Notes: generated from the sequence alone by a model not told the origin. A DNA stretch of 64,000 nucleotides from Hyaloperonospora brassicae (GCA_947650285.1 CANTFL010001486.1:62001-126000), one strand, 5' to 3'; positions 44,260 through 56,479 are shown, counted from the stretch's first letter. Numbers and translations: made by a program.

Positions 44260-45600
44260 TTTGAGCTTTATTACAGCGAAGACACCATGGTAGATTACGC
44301 TCGCGAGTTCGCGTTTATGCCAGACCTCACGGAGCTGACACTAACAAAGTTCGATTATGGTGGAAAGAATGTGATATCATCAGCTTATGATGAAAAGCAA
44401 CAAGCCAAGTTAATTGATGCATCAAAGAAACTTAAACAGATAATCCTCTCGAGTGGAAATGCATTACCACCTCCAGCGTACGGAGTCGTTTGCGATATCG
44501 ACGTAAGCGAACACGATCCTATTCGACAACGGGCTCGACGTGTACCACTCCGACATCTGACAATACTGTACGTATAACTGAAAGGATTGCTGACGGCAGG
44601 ACTCATTGCGTTCTCACAGAGTCCGTGGGCCTAACCAATCGTAATTGTTCCCAAGAAGAATGGTGTAGACATACGATTGTGTATTGACTACAAGATGGTT
44701 AATGCGGTGACGGTAGACATGGGATATGCAAAGCCTTTAGTGTACGATCTGCTGATAGAATTATAAGTCATTAATGGTTCTGCTCTCTTGACGCTGCTGG
44801 TGGGTTTTGGGCGATCATGAAGACTAAAAGTGAGACACATATCTGCTTTCGTGTGTTCTCTGGGGCACTTTGAATGGTTGCGGATGCGATCATAGAACGC
44901 CCCAATGATCTATCAGCGATTAATTGACAATGCCTTGTGGGGCTACGTTAAACCTAAAAGAGGATAGAGTAAGTTTTCGGACAAAGTGATAAATATAGGG
45001 AAAGATGCGGCGAACAGACAAACGACGGTATTATCAGGAGCGTCACCAAGTGTCCGATTCACACAAAGCCGTCACGAAGTTTGAAGCAGATTGATTAACC
45101 AACACAGACCCTGACGCAGTACAATCAATGGTTCACGACCCTGAGAACGACATGTTCTTGACAGGCGAACCCGACGAGTCAACGCTTGCGCCGGTGTTCA
45201 CGCGTCGATCGTTCGTCGATGATATTTGTTTTGGAGGGCGGAGTTTTGATGACTGCTTCGAAACACTCAATCAATTGTTAGAACGATTCATTGAATGCCA
45301 AATAAGTGTGATTTTACTAAGAGCATCTTTGTAATACCGCAAGTTGACTTCCTCTCCCATAACATAGACGCGCAAGGAATCGCAGCTGATCCAGAGAAGC
45401 TGGCAGAAATTACTGAGATCCCCTTTCCGACTTCGAAGAAAGGCATGCAGGCATTGTTAGAAGCTCTCAATTACTATAGACGGTTCATTCAGAATATGGC
45501 TATCTATGGGGTTGTCCTCTATCAACTGAAAGAGGACGATTAACTGGGGACACCGGATCTGGCGACAGCTCGTGAATCGTTTGAGCTTCTCAAACAGTAA
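44260..45600 (+). pseudogene. Element X reverse transcriptase
   Basis: 44,287-44,577 gives LPPPAYGVVCDIDVSEHDPI and QRARRVPLRHL, the conserved approach to the Gypsy palm. KKNGVDIRLCIDYKMVNAVT follows in another frame (about 44,660). RRSFVDDICFGG (about 45,205) is the catalytic xxDD box. 45,295-45,543 has ALLEALNYYRRFIQNMA of the connection. Several stops interrupt it. Confidence 0.85.
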
Positions 45601-46100
45601 ATCGCCAAAGCGCCTATACTCCATTATTTTGATCTAGGTCTTGATGTTCACGTGATGATATTCGCAAACGACTGGGCACTTAGTAGCACTTAAATGCAAT
45701 GCCACGATCACAAATGTCATCTAGTGCGATTTTGCGGCCGCGTTTTAAAGGAGAACGAGAAGAATTACCACCCGGCGGAACGCGAGGTGCTAGCATTATT
45801 ACAACTGATCAAGGTCGCACATAAATTTCTTGTAGGGTATATGATCCATGTCGATACGAGATGCTCGACATTGGAGTTGGTCTTCTCGTCCAAATCGTTG
45901 TATGGCAGCGCAGTCAGCTTTAATGCATTGTTGTCACCCTATCACTTGAAAATCAAAAGAGTAGGCGAGCGCGATGTCGACTTTCTACAGCTACTCCAGG
46001 CATCCATCACGCCAACAGTAGGACTCGACATATCGCTAGCCCACATTGCCCCACGTCCTACTCACGGAATAATAGTCCGCCATGATCTTAAACTTTTATA
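45600..46100 (+). pseudogene. Element X native RNase H
   Basis: FANDWALSST carries the first acidic residue, NYHPAEREVLALLQLIK the glutamate helix, and IHVDTRCSTLELVF corresponds to the usual aspartate strand but is degenerate. It directly follows the reverse transcriptase connection. Confidence 0.75.
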
Positions 46101-46110
46101 CCCACGAGTC

Positions 46111-46599
46111 TCGTCTGAATTTAGTGGGTTTGTCATGCCTTTCGATGGCTCGTCGAAGACGGCAAAACATGGCAGATTTGGAAGTTGTGCGTGGATATTG
46201 GAGAGACTGCCCGAGTGGACAGTCGTAATGGCTGCGAGTGATTGCCTTCCGTCTACCACAGTAAACTTGGCAGAATACGCTGGCATGAACCAAGGCGCTC
46301 AAGCAGCATTGGATCACCAAGTCGCTGATATGATCATAGTGGGGGACTCGGAGCTAGCGATCCAACAAGCCATGGGAGTGATCGCATGTAAACACCACGC
46401 ACTGCAAGTAGAACTGGCACCTCATAAAGAATTAGCTATGACAGTCAATTACGTACGATACTTGCACGTTATCTGCCGTTACAATGCAGCTGCCGACGTT
46501 TTGGCCATGGAAGCACTGGAGGCCAAGACGGAGAAGCTACTCATAGGTAACGAACGCTACGAAGAGCTACGAATACTGAATCGGATACACGAAAGTTAG
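46111..46599 (+). CDS. Element X second RNase H domain
   Basis: In the frame 45,694-46,599, FDGSSKTAKHGRFGSCAWIL (D151) starts a complete second RNase H fold, with NLAEYAGMNQGAQAAL (E194), IIVGDSELAIQQ (D218) and YNAAADVLAMEAL (D268). The D-E-D-D spacing of 43, 24 and 50 residues is that of RNase HI. This domain is open without stops although the neighbours are broken. Extra RNase H domains of this kind are known from some Gypsy lineages. Confidence 0.82.
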   Translation, partial: SSEFSGFVMPFDGSSKTAKHGRFGSCAWILERLPEWTVVMAASDCLPSTTVNLAEYAGMNQGAQAALDHQVADMIIVGDSELAIQQAMGVIACKHHALQVELAPHKELAMTVNYVRYLHVICRYNAAADVLAMEALEAKTEKLLIGNERYEELRILNRIHES

Positions 46600-47099
46600 T
46601 TTGAGATAGAAAACCCGATGAGGTCATCGAAGCAAAGCCAGCGGTGTCAGTAATTACACGGAGTACAACTCGTCGTGTGCGATTGGCCGACCAGCTGAAC
46701 AATGAACTTCCGACAGAGGAGAGGGAAGAATTGAGAGTATATCAAGAATATGAGAAGCGCGTTCGACACACCGTGACCCGACCGAAGATAGAGACTCGCA
46801 GATCATCGAGTGCGGAGGATATCGACCCAACAGCCGTCCAACAGGAACGGAGAGAACGGATATCGACCGCACAAGATGAAGAGACGATGTGGGCAGACCT
46901 CCAGACGTATCTGCGAGGAGAATTGGACAAACGTCACACCGCCAAGCTAGCGAATTCGGGAAGATCGCTGATCGATTCGTGCTGAGCCAGGAAGGGTTGC
47001 TTTATTACGTGGGACGGCAAGGAGAATAAAGAGAGACACAAAAAGATGATGTTAAACTACGATTCGTAATTTCAACGACTTTAGTCGATAAATCCTGTT

Positions 47100-47915
47100 A
47101 AATTGTCATGACTCGATAGAAGGCGGTCATCAAGGAATCGTACGGACATATCATAAGGTCAAGACGGATTATTACTGAATCGGGCTGTATGCAGACGTGG
47201 CAAGGCACGTACAGGCTTGCGAAGATTGCAGTACAAGCAAAAGCAAGCCAACCCGTAAGGGGCATTCGCCGGGGAATATAGTCTCCGAGAGGCCGTTTCA
47301 GGTGGTGTCTATGGACTTTGTCATCCCACTTCTGAAGACTAGTCTGGGAAACACAGCGCTGTTACTGTTTCAAGACCATTTTACGGGGTTTATAATAGCT
47401 TAAGCCATGGCGATACGTCGGCACTGGAGGTAGCGAACGAATTTGAAGGGAATATCTTACGTCATTTCGGTGCTCCTAGTCTTATTCGTAACGACAGCGA
47501 TCCTAGGTTCATGAGTGAGGTCTTACAAATGTTTGCTGAAATGATGCAAGTAAAGTCAAGAGCCAATTTCAGTCATCGCCTACAAGCTAACGAACAACAA
47601 GAGCGAAGTGTGAAGACAATGATACAAACGATGCGGTTCTACGTAGAAGATCAACAACAAGCAGATTGGGATGACATTGCAGAAAAACTGGTACACGCCA
47701 TTAACAACTCAAGGGATTCAACGAGAAAAGAGACGCCGTTCTACTTGGTACATGGTTATGATGCCCACTCAACACTGAGGGCGATGACAGAGTCAATGCG
47801 ACTCGCCAATCCAAGGAATAATAGGGTGGTGGAATCGACAGATCCAGTCCTTTGGCGCCGCGAGTATAATAGGCAGCGAACAGTGGCACTACACAAGAAA
47901 AGGCGTATCAATTGA
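47100..47915 (+). pseudogene. Element X integrase
   Basis: GHQGIVRTYHKVKTDYY (about 47,130) and ACEDCSTSK form the HHCC zinc finger, VSMDFVIPLL holds the first catalytic aspartate, RNDSDPRFMSEVL the second (about 47,490-47,520), and NEQQERSVKTM the glutamate. In-frame stops are at about 47,176 and 47,401. Confidence 0.82.
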
Positions 47916-48099
47916 GGGAGAAAGCAAGACGGGCGCGTTAACATAACGAGCTACTCAGTATATATGAGCGACTGATAGAGTCTACGAACACCGTACAGGA
48001 TACTGAACGAGACAATGAGGCGTCATGTAATCAAGTCGACCAAACAGGTGACAACAGAAGTCCAAATACGACGACCAGGAGATTGTCTAATTCAGCGAT

Positions 48100-48628
48100 T
48101 AATGAAGGAGATCAGGTGTGGCTATTCATGAAACGGGTGAAGTCTGGACTTAAAAAGAAGCTAGCACACAGGTGGCATGGTCCTTTTTGAGTTAAGAAAC
48201 AAATTGAGGAGTTTGCGTTTGCACTGAAGTTGCCAGATAGAAGCGGCAATCGATTCTATTCAGCAGTCCATCTATCACGCTTGAAGAAGGTGACAGTACG
48301 AGGTGTACGCCCAACGACGAAGCTGGCGCGTGGACTGGGGGAAACAGATCGACTTGACCTCGATGAAGAACTACTGCCAGACGACAGATGGGTGTCCGAC
48401 AAGGCGAGTAGTCGATACGAAGTCCAAACTATATTGGATGACGACACGAAAAGGACGACGACGACTGGCAGGAGTCAGAGGAAGTTCTTGGTCATTATGG
48501 TGAGATACGATGAACCCACGTGGGAGACATTAATTAACCTGTCGTGTCAAGGCCTATTATTCGACTACTTGAGGAAGAAGAAGCGAGAGAATTGTCTGTT
48601 GATGGCGCGAGTCACCGACGATCAGTAA
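48100..48628 (+). pseudogene. Element X integrase tail and chromodomain-like end
   Basis: RSGNRFYSAVHLSRLKKV is the usual integrase C-terminal motif. It is followed by ASSRYEVQTILDDD and FLVIMVRYDEPTWETLINLS, a chromodomain-like segment in which the KWxGY aromatic box is degenerate (IMVRY). Confidence 0.72.
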
Positions 48629-48759
48629 GCGAACGACAGTGCGCATATCCTCCCTAAGTTAAGCTGAATACGGAGGAAGAAATAATAATACTGTACTGAC
48701 ATGCATGAGTAGATACAAAGAAATGAATTGGATTGAACGATTACGAGATCGCGTCCAAG

Positions 48760-51671
48760 TGACCGCCGACTGAATGTTAGCGACGCTGAAGATGTAACTA
48801 CCCGGGGACAGCGTAGAGCCGCGACGAGGATCATCAGAAAAAATCTGCATACCATGACAATTTTCCGGTTCCGGTGCGGACGGTTTAATAGCCGGGGGTG
48901 GAGCCTCAGCTGGATCAACATCCTCAACGATCAAGGACTCCACATCTATTTTGGATGCACCCACATGCACAAAGACCGGGAACCCCTGGTTACGCGGGCG
49001 AAACAAGTGTTATACGGGTGCTCTGACGGACGAATTAACCACCAAGCCAAGGTTTATCATGGTCAAGAGCACCAATATCGGAGATCCAATAGGTGCTAGC
49101 GGGTACCCAAGCATAACTCATGATCGCGTACACGGGGACCGACGGCTCGAAGAATAAATCCGGGTCGAGTCGAAGGGCCGGCCCAATCGTTGTCCACACG
49201 GCAGTAGCGTCACGGAGGACACGGTTCGGAGCCTTTGCAATCATTCGCAGAAGATCACCGCGACGTTAACGAGCACTGTTGTAACCCACCCACGCAGCGT
49301 GAATGCGAATCAAGTCATCCACCGAACGGTTGGGGTTTTAGTACGGATGCATGCCCATCAGGACACTCGAGTCCAGAAGCCAGTGAGTACGTTCCCAAAG
49401 AGTAACGTATATACGTGAACGATTGTCAACACCAACCAGCGCCACACGATCTCTGCAGTCTCCTGATACTTGACCCACGCATCGGATACCTCAGGCATCG
49501 GAGAATCTGGATAAGAAATACTTGTTAGTGCGTAATCGGTAACGTGCGCTTTCCAACGCGTCTCCAGACAAGAAGAAGGGATCGGAAGGAGTCAAAGCCA
49601 ACGTGCGTTGGCACGGATGAGATGGGTTGAACACGTCCGCAAATGCCTGAATTATAGCGAGAGAGATCGGATTGTGAGCGACGAAAGGGATCGACCCTTC
49701 ATGCACTTGCCGATAGGAGACTGCGAGGACACAATGCGCGACCAACAGCGAGCGAAACATAGTGATAAAATGTTACATCTCGACTTGCACACATGGCGGG
49801 AGATGAACGAGAGTCACGCGCAATCACTTAATTCGCTCAAGACCGAAGTAGGGAATATGGCAAATCCAGAGATTCCGTCTATTGAGCGGCATTCAGCACG
49901 GAGCACTCAGGAGCAACAGCGACGGCTTTCGGCGGGGTCGGCGAGTGAGGAAAGTGTGCCAACAAGGATGCGGAAGCACTGGGTGCTGACTTTTTGTGGC
50001 GCTTGGTCGTTAGATTGGGAGTAGAACTTCCTCTTCTTGGACGGGCTTGGCGTACGGGTCCCAGAAGACCGCATCGACGAAACAATCACGGGCGAGACGG
50101 GTGCGGAAGCCAGCGAAGTCGACGGAGCTACCACAGAACAGACCTTCCCCGGAGACAAGGTTATACTTGGCGCGGGAGACGAGACTGGGTTCGTGACTGC
50201 TCCAGCAAACGGAGGTACAACGACATCATGAACAGCAGCAACGACCGGCGTTTGAGGCATGCTTGCTTTAAGCGTGGATCATATCCACGGAAGCAGCGGA
50301 ATGAGGCGAATGAACAGGGGAATTAATCGACAAAGGTTCTGGGCTTGACAAGGGTTCGGACGTCACAGTCGTCGACCCGGATGCGCAACGTGCCGACCGA
50401 CGAGTCATCACCCACGCTGGCGCCGGAAATGACTCAGCCTAGGACGGACTCCGTGCTAGTGGTCGCGTTAGAGATGAAGCTCGGGGAGACCTGGGCTTCG
50501 TCTTGAGAGCGACGGAGACCTTGCGGGTACTGAAGCGACCAGAGCCTGGTTGTCGACGAGACTTGGGTAAGTCATGGACGCGGGTAAATCTGGAGAAGTG
50601 GAATCAATCGTCGGAGGAAGCTGCTACGGAGAAACGTTCGCCGAGAGTAAGCCAGAATACTGGGGCGAAGTTGTCGGCGACGACGAGCTGGCAGCAGACC
50701 TAGACTTCACAGATGACGGCGTGAACACCACTGGGTACGATGGCGAGAAGATCAACGACGAAGAGAAATTAATGAAAGGGCGAAGGGGATCAGGCGAAGA
50801 CCCGGACGCTCCCCACGACAGCGCTGGAATATACATCAAAGAAGAAGTGCTGGATTCTTGAGAAAACCTCGGTTTAAGGGAAACGTTTGGACGGAAGTGC
50901 TTCAAGAGACCGAAGACGACACACTGCAGACGACATCATTCGTCGTCGATGTAGTGTACACTGTCGACGATGATTGTACAGTGTAAGACGAGGTCGGGGC
51001 GATGAGGTGTCTTCCCGGGACACGATAGAAATAGAAGATTACTTAGGAACAAATCGACGGGATCAGATACAACAGACACCGACGTTCGTAGCGAAGCAGT
51101 GCGAGGAGGCGACCCCATCAACACAGCGCGGGCATTCGCCTGTTTTAATATGTCGAAAAGAAGCCGTTGTAGGCTCAAGACGCATAACCATGTTTTGTTA
51201 AGTCGACGACCCACCGAGAGAAATCACGTTTGGAATTGCGTGACAAATAGACGACAGAAGCGAACATTTGAGTCCATGTCGCGCGGATTCATTCCCGAAA
51301 CGTCAACACGGACCGCATCATCCGTCGCGAAGTGAGGGTCCAGCGGGCAACGAATGTACCCACGACGAAGTAGTGCCTTCTGTTACCGGATGACTTGTTG
51401 CTGGCGGCTGATTGTATGCTGAGCAATCCGAATAGTGTGGTCATCACCGGTGCACAAGGCGGCGGTGTCTTACTGAAGCTGGAGAAAATATGGGGTCGCG
51501 ACGCCTTCAACCGTAATCTGTCGGGCTTCCGCGTGGGCGAGTTGGCACGTTAGCTGAGTGATCTGCCTGTCTCTATCGAGAAGACGAGCCTTGAGCGTTA
51601 CGACCAACCTTTCAGCCGAGGCCAAACGATCGTCGCGATGTCGAGCTGCCAGAGCTGCAGACGCTTCCATG
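48760..51671 (-). pseudogene. Antisense ORF region of element X (unknown protein)
   Basis: On the minus strand an ATG at about 51,671 starts MEASAALAARHRDDRLASAE, with a coiled-coil-like RLVVTLKARLLDRDRQITQL. The same frame continues with interruptions through QQQVIR, RCPLDPHFATDDAVRVDVSG, a serine-rich part (50,905-50,624) and a Ser/Thr/Pro-rich part with SPSKKRKF (50,260-49,907). A shifted frame then gives HPCQRTLALTPSDPFFLSGD, RVALVGVDNRSRIYVTLWER, DDLIRIHAAWVGYNSAR and LRLDPDLFFEPSVPVYAIM, ending near 48,800 with GSTLSPGSYIF. The plus strand has no comparable frame. The family is unknown to me. Confidence 0.5.
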
Positions 51672-51919
51672 AAGGCAATATATATATAGAGCGAGTCAAT
51701 GAGCTCGGTGGTATTTGTTAAAAAGTAGCAGAGCGTCGAAGTGAAGAACACTTGTTGGTCGAAGCAGAAAAACCAAAGGTGCATTATTCTATGAGCGTAA
51801 CTCGTTCCTACCGTTGCTACTCATCTTTCTGAATCACTTCTTCATTCCAACTGCCCCATCAATCCTGGCGTTCCTTTCCCATGTTACTTGCCCATAAAAC
51901 GGTTTCTCTGATGTGAGTA

Positions 51920-52110
51920 TCCTTTCCACTGAGCACAAAAATGGAAGAAGTCACTGTCTGGCAGGACAGTGCTGGTGAACCCCAAACACCAGGACCCTAA
52001 GGTTTAACTTTCACAGCCGGGTATCGAACCGGTGACCTCTGGAATATGGCTGCCACACATTTCCACTCAAACTTCAGCATGCTTACGAAATGCTCGTACT
52101 GGTATCCTAT
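51920..52110 (-). repeat. Possible tRNA-related SINE relic
   Basis: On the minus strand GGTTCGATACC (about 52,020-52,030) is a perfect RNA polymerase III B box, preceded by GGCAGCCATATTCCAGAGGT. A proper A box at tRNA spacing and a tRNA cloverleaf are lacking. A SINE-derived fragment is possible. Confidence 0.3.
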
Positions 52111-52489
52111 TCTACCGTACTAAGTGGAGCATATTATAGAAACGCTTCATCCTATGCATGTCCATAACATACCCTTCGTATCATCTAATCTTAACAGTCT
52201 TAAGAGCTGCACTCTTCCAAGTCTTAGACTCATTCTCGGTTGTCGGCAACCGGTGGCGTAAATCCACCGACTCCGCGACGGCAGCTTGAGTACGTCGTCA
52301 AAGGGGAGCGTTCGAGCGCTTAGACTGCGCAAGTGCCACGCAGAGTGATGCTATCACGCTAGAGTGATCCACAGCAGAGACTACAACTATAGTCGTCGAA
52401 ACAATTTAGCCCGCAAGCGTCCTCGTTCGAGAAATTGACTGCCGACTGAATACATCAAGAAGAAGACGAGGCGATTACAGCAGAGCGGC

Positions 52490-52880
52490 TTAAACTCGAA
52501 AAAAATCGAGCTCACGATCTTGCATGCATTCGTCAAGAATCGAAATGATACGAAGAACGTCTGGCGCAGCTTCAGAATCACGATCGTCCAAGCCAAGAGA
52601 GTGAGAGCTCGAAGAAGATGTAGCGGCCGTCGCTACCGGACTTATAGACATCACGAAAACAAGCTCGACGGATGCCGGTGCAGTCGCAGAAGCGGTCGGT
52701 GAATCGACGGCCAACGCGGTAGGCACAGGAGATTTTTCAGCATCAAGTCCGACCTTAATTTCATCTGCCGAAGCCTGGTTGTCGACAGGCTTCAAGGGGT
52801 CAGGCACAAGCAACCAACAAGACAAAATTCAGACAACCAGCGGACGTAAAAGCCAAGAGTAAAAGCATTATTGTCGAAAC
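52490..52880 (-). pseudogene. Minus-strand frame with hydrophobic start, near 3' LTR of X
   Basis: MLLLLAFTSAGCLNFVLL (about 52,870-52,815) looks like a signal peptide and meets TGA; the overlapping frame 52,825-52,490 is Ser/Ala/Val-rich (TALAVDSPTASATAPASVEL) and ends with RIISILDECMQDRELDFF. It may be another antisense product of element X or chance. Confidence 0.25.
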
Positions 52881-52978
52881 TAATACGAGAAGCGGCGAGC
52901 AAGAAAAAACGACGAACGACAAGGCACAGAGAAAATGGAACAATGAAGTCGAGACACTCGCCCGCTAGGATCTAACCA

Positions 52979-52991
52979 CGACTGGGGCGGT
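52979..52991 (+). other. Putative polypurine tract of element X
   Basis: GACTGGGGCGGT immediately precedes the 3' LTR homology. Confidence 0.4.
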
Positions 52992-53832
52992 CGTAATGGA
53001 GAGATTTAAGGCAAAGATCGACATACTTAGAAGCGCTGAACGATCGATGGTTGGCGATGTCAAGGTCGTCGACCTCAAGGTCGACGACCTTGAGGACATC
53101 GAATGAAAGGTCATCGAACTTGAAGTCGTCGAAGATAGAGCACAGATGCAGGGTGCGAGAAGATCGACGAAGATTCATTACCCCTAATTTTACGTATAAG
53201 GAAAAAAGAGAAGAACAGAGAATTACTCAACGGTTCAGCGATAGGAAAAGAGATAAATCAATGCTGTGCATGATTTTATTAGTCCTAGACACGCGTATAT
53301 TAAGGTAAGTCCCTGCGTAGGCTAGATTATGCCTGCCGTTGAACCTCGAGAGGCTTAGCTTGTAGAGGTACCGACTGGTTGCGCCAAGAGATAAGGAAAA
53401 CCCGGGTTGGGCTGCGCTCGCTACTAGCGAAGGAAGGAGTCTCGCCGTTGACAAGCCGGTGACCCAATAGACGGCACCGTTTAAAGTCTTGTCGAGCAAC
53501 AAGCAGGTAAGCCTCAGCCGAGGGCATCGAAGATCTTCTACACGGGCGTACACTGCGCCCGGTGACCTGTAAATTCGCTTGAGCGTCCGCTTCCACCCGT
53601 TCGTGTGAGGTCACAGGAAGAGATAGGTTAAAAAGCTGCTGAGCTCAGGCGGACTTCTGGAGGAGTGGTTGTAAGGAATCGGCTAGGCGAAAGCCGCAGC
53701 TGATCCCGAGGGGGCGAATCGCGTAGGTATTTATCCAAACGTACCATCCCGTTGCGCCGACTAAGATCGGCGATTGTTTTGTTTATACGTTGAGGCTGTT
53801 ATACAACGGAATTAATTAACTACTATATCACA
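52992..53832 (+). repeat. Element X 3' LTR (841 bp)
   Basis: Homologous to 37,111-38,328, with a shorter minisatellite and without the central 300 bp. It ends ACTATATCACA. Its segment CGTATATTAAGGTAAGTCCC (53,295-53,314) is the undisturbed version of the site where Gypsy B inserted into the solo LTR. Confidence 0.8.
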
Positions 53833-53899
53833 CCAACGTCTAGGACGTCACGAAATTATGATGGTGATACACTATATACACTTGTCAATGGAGTGACTG

Positions 53900-55200
53900 G
53901 CGATGTCGATGGCAACATAGTCTTGAGACCCTTTCATCCTTGAATGCCCTTTTTGAACTAGACGAGATGTCTGATGGCGAATTCAGCCAATTTTTGCAGG
54001 AAGGAGAGTTATCCGATTTAGTGGTTATCCGACCCGATATTGAGTCGAATTTATCCTCTTTATTGGACAAGGCAGTCCTTGAGGACACAAAGGCGGCATT
54101 GGATGCCCGTAGTGGATCTTCGATCTTCAAGGATCCTCTCGATTCATTTTATCCTGTGGTAAAAGAATTTCAAGACGTGGTGTGTCACGACCTACCGTCG
54201 GTCTTAACTCTGGATAGAGGTGTCCGTCATGAGATTGACTTAGTTTCTGAAACTAAATACTGCGTAACACGGCAGTGGCCTCTTTCAAAGGAACAGTGTG
54301 AAGTCATTGATGACTTCTTTCGTGCAAAGTACGCGGCAGGAATGGTTTGTGAGAGCAAATCTCCTCATTCCACACCGACATATGGTGTCAGAAAGCTCAA
54401 TGGAAAGTGGCGCATTGTTCATGCTTACAACAAGCTTTATGCTGCCACCATTCCGGCTCAGACAACATTCCCTAGCTAAGTTGTTCTTCAGAACAATATG
54501 GTGGGATGAACATGTATAGTGCGCTCGACTTAGTCGATGGTTGTTACCAACTTCTCTTGCGAGGAAGAGATATTCCGCTGACAGCGGTCAGCACTCCGAT
54601 CGGTGTACTCTGGGAGTGACTTGTTATGCCACAAGGGCCATCAAATGACCCGGCTACGTTTAATTGTATTGTGACGCAGCTGTTCAGACCTCATAGAGGT
54701 TATGCACAGACGTACTTTAATGACATCTTTGTCCATAGTCGTGCTATGAACGGTCGGTCGGATGTGGAAAGTCACATTGATCTTCTAAGAGCAGTGCTTG
54801 AGTGCATGCGCACGAATAAGATGTGTATTAACGCCTCGAAGTGCATCTTTGGTGCAGAAGAAATTCCCTTAATAGGGTGCTTCATTGGGAAGCGAGGCCC
54901 TCGAGCGGATCCCGCTAAGGTTAACACCATAGTTGTTTGGCCGGTTCCTAAGAACCAAAACTACCTACGTAAGTGGTTTTTCCTCTTTTCAATTACTTAC
55001 ACAAGTACAGAGCGAATTACGCAGATATGGCTCGGCCATTATCCAATATCCTTGAAGAGATAAGGAATGGTGCTGGACTAGCACCGAGTATGCTGCTTTT
55101 CAAGCAGTAAAGGGGAGTCTCCTTTATACGCCAATCTTGGCTTTGCCTGGTCCTGATCGATCTTTCAGTGTCGTCTGTGACGCATCTAACTTCGCCAGAG
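53900..55200 (+). pseudogene. Chromo-Gypsy C: reverse transcriptase
   Basis: Frame 53,940-54,479 matches the linker and fingers ([34 protein letters not shown]). 54,626-55,063 has TYFNDIFVHSRAMNGRSDV, in which the catalytic YFDD box has become YFND, and MCINASKCIFGAEEIP with the unbroken version of the site frameshifted in A and B. Confidence 0.87.
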
Positions 55201-55560
55201 GCAGTGCTATGTTACAAACAAATTATGATGGACGAGAGTGCGTCATCGCGTTGAGTCTCGACAGCTCAACGCTGCTGAGAAGAACTACCCAGTTCATGAC
55301 AAAGAGATAATTTAATGAAGTATGCTCTTGTCAAATTCTGAATTCATCTGCTTGGATCCAAGCCGTTTGTGATCGATACCGATCGTTTGTCGCTGATAAA
55401 TGGGACTGATTTGCCCCATCTTTCTTACATAATGGCTAGTTGGCATTCTTCTTTGCCGATTACAACTTCGAGATGAAGGATAAGTCGGGCAAGCAGAATG
55501 ATTTGGCTGATGCGCTGTCTCGCAAGCCTACTTATAAGCTTGCTCATGTTTTGACTCTGT
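55200..55560 (+). pseudogene. Chromo-Gypsy C: RNase H
   Basis: Recognisable by alignment with copy B (FSVVCDASNFARGSA with Asp to Asn change, KNYPVHDKE, KDKSGKQNDLADALSRKP), but with stops and small indels throughout. Confidence 0.7.
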
Positions 55561-56479
55561 CGTCATCGGTCACTGACCTCATCCGTGCGGCATAAGCCAA
55601 GGATGAAAACTGTGTAGCTATGCTACGTGCTCTTGGGAGCAAGTAGTTTAAGAACTCAGACGTAGATTTGTCGGCACGTTTGAGTGCAAGGCTACATTGT
55701 TGTCCATCGATCAAGGCCTGTTGTGCTTAAGCACAGATGAAAAGGATATTACTCGTATTGTTTTCCCTCATGATGAGGAGCTGAAGTATTGGTTCCTTTA
55801 TGAGGCACATGATACTGCATTGAGTGGTTATCTCGGTCTTGAGAAGACCCACTGCTCCGTCCGACAATGATATTGGTGACCTAAACTGTACAAATGGGTC
55901 AGCACCTATGTGCGTACGTGTGGAACATGTCAAAGGCTAAAGCTCTCAGATTACGCGGTAGCGCCGCTAGCTAATTCGCCTCTACCCAAAGGGTTAAGGA
56001 GTTTCTCAGTATCGATTTTCTGTTCGGTTTACCGAAATATTCGTATGGTAATACGGGTATTGTGGTCTTTGCTGACCTTTTGTGCAAGATGGCTTATCTA
56101 TCGGCGGTGCCGGATTCTATTGATGGTGAAGGTACATCTACGCTGTTTATTAATCGATTTGTTTGACAACACGGTTTGCCGTTGTCAATTGTCTCTGACA
56201 GAGACTGTTTCTTCACTGGGAAGTATTGGAAGTCCGTCTTTACGGTGCTCGTCACACGATTGGACAATGCCCACAGCGCATTATCCGCAGACAGTTTGTC
56301 AAACAGAGCGAGCGAATCGCACCATCGGTGACATCTTGTGCAGTGTTTGCGCTGATCATCCGAAGCGTTGGAGTGCGATGCTCCCTGTCGTTGAGTTTGC
56401 GTTGAATAACGCCGTGCATGCCTCCACCGGCTACACACCGTTCTACGTGTATGGTATTACACGCCCTCGCCTTCCGTAA
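55560..56479 (+). pseudogene. Chromo-Gypsy C: integrase
   Basis: The zinc-finger part is broken before CGTCQRLKLS (55,916). The core is spread over two frames; the final part has RTIGDILCSVCADHPKRWSA and NNAVHASTGYTPFYVYGITR. Confidence 0.78.

Larger units (their letters stand above)
37111..53832 (+). mobile_element. Large Ty3/Gypsy element X (~16.7 kb) with dual RNase H and antisense 3' region
   Basis: Related LTRs (37,111-38,328 and 52,992-53,832) flank a primer-binding site, gag, protease, reverse transcriptase, two RNase H domains, integrase and a chromodomain-like segment on the plus strand. A further ~4.3 kb before the 3' LTR is coding-like on the minus strand. All parts carry stops and frameshifts. 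No target duplication is visible (AAAAG left, CCAAC right), so flanks have probably been rearranged. Confidence 0.85.

Noticed and set aside
52000..52060. tRNA gene on the minus strand
   Set aside because: Only the T-arm-like GGTTCGATACC is present; no acceptor, D or anticodon arm can be drawn around it.
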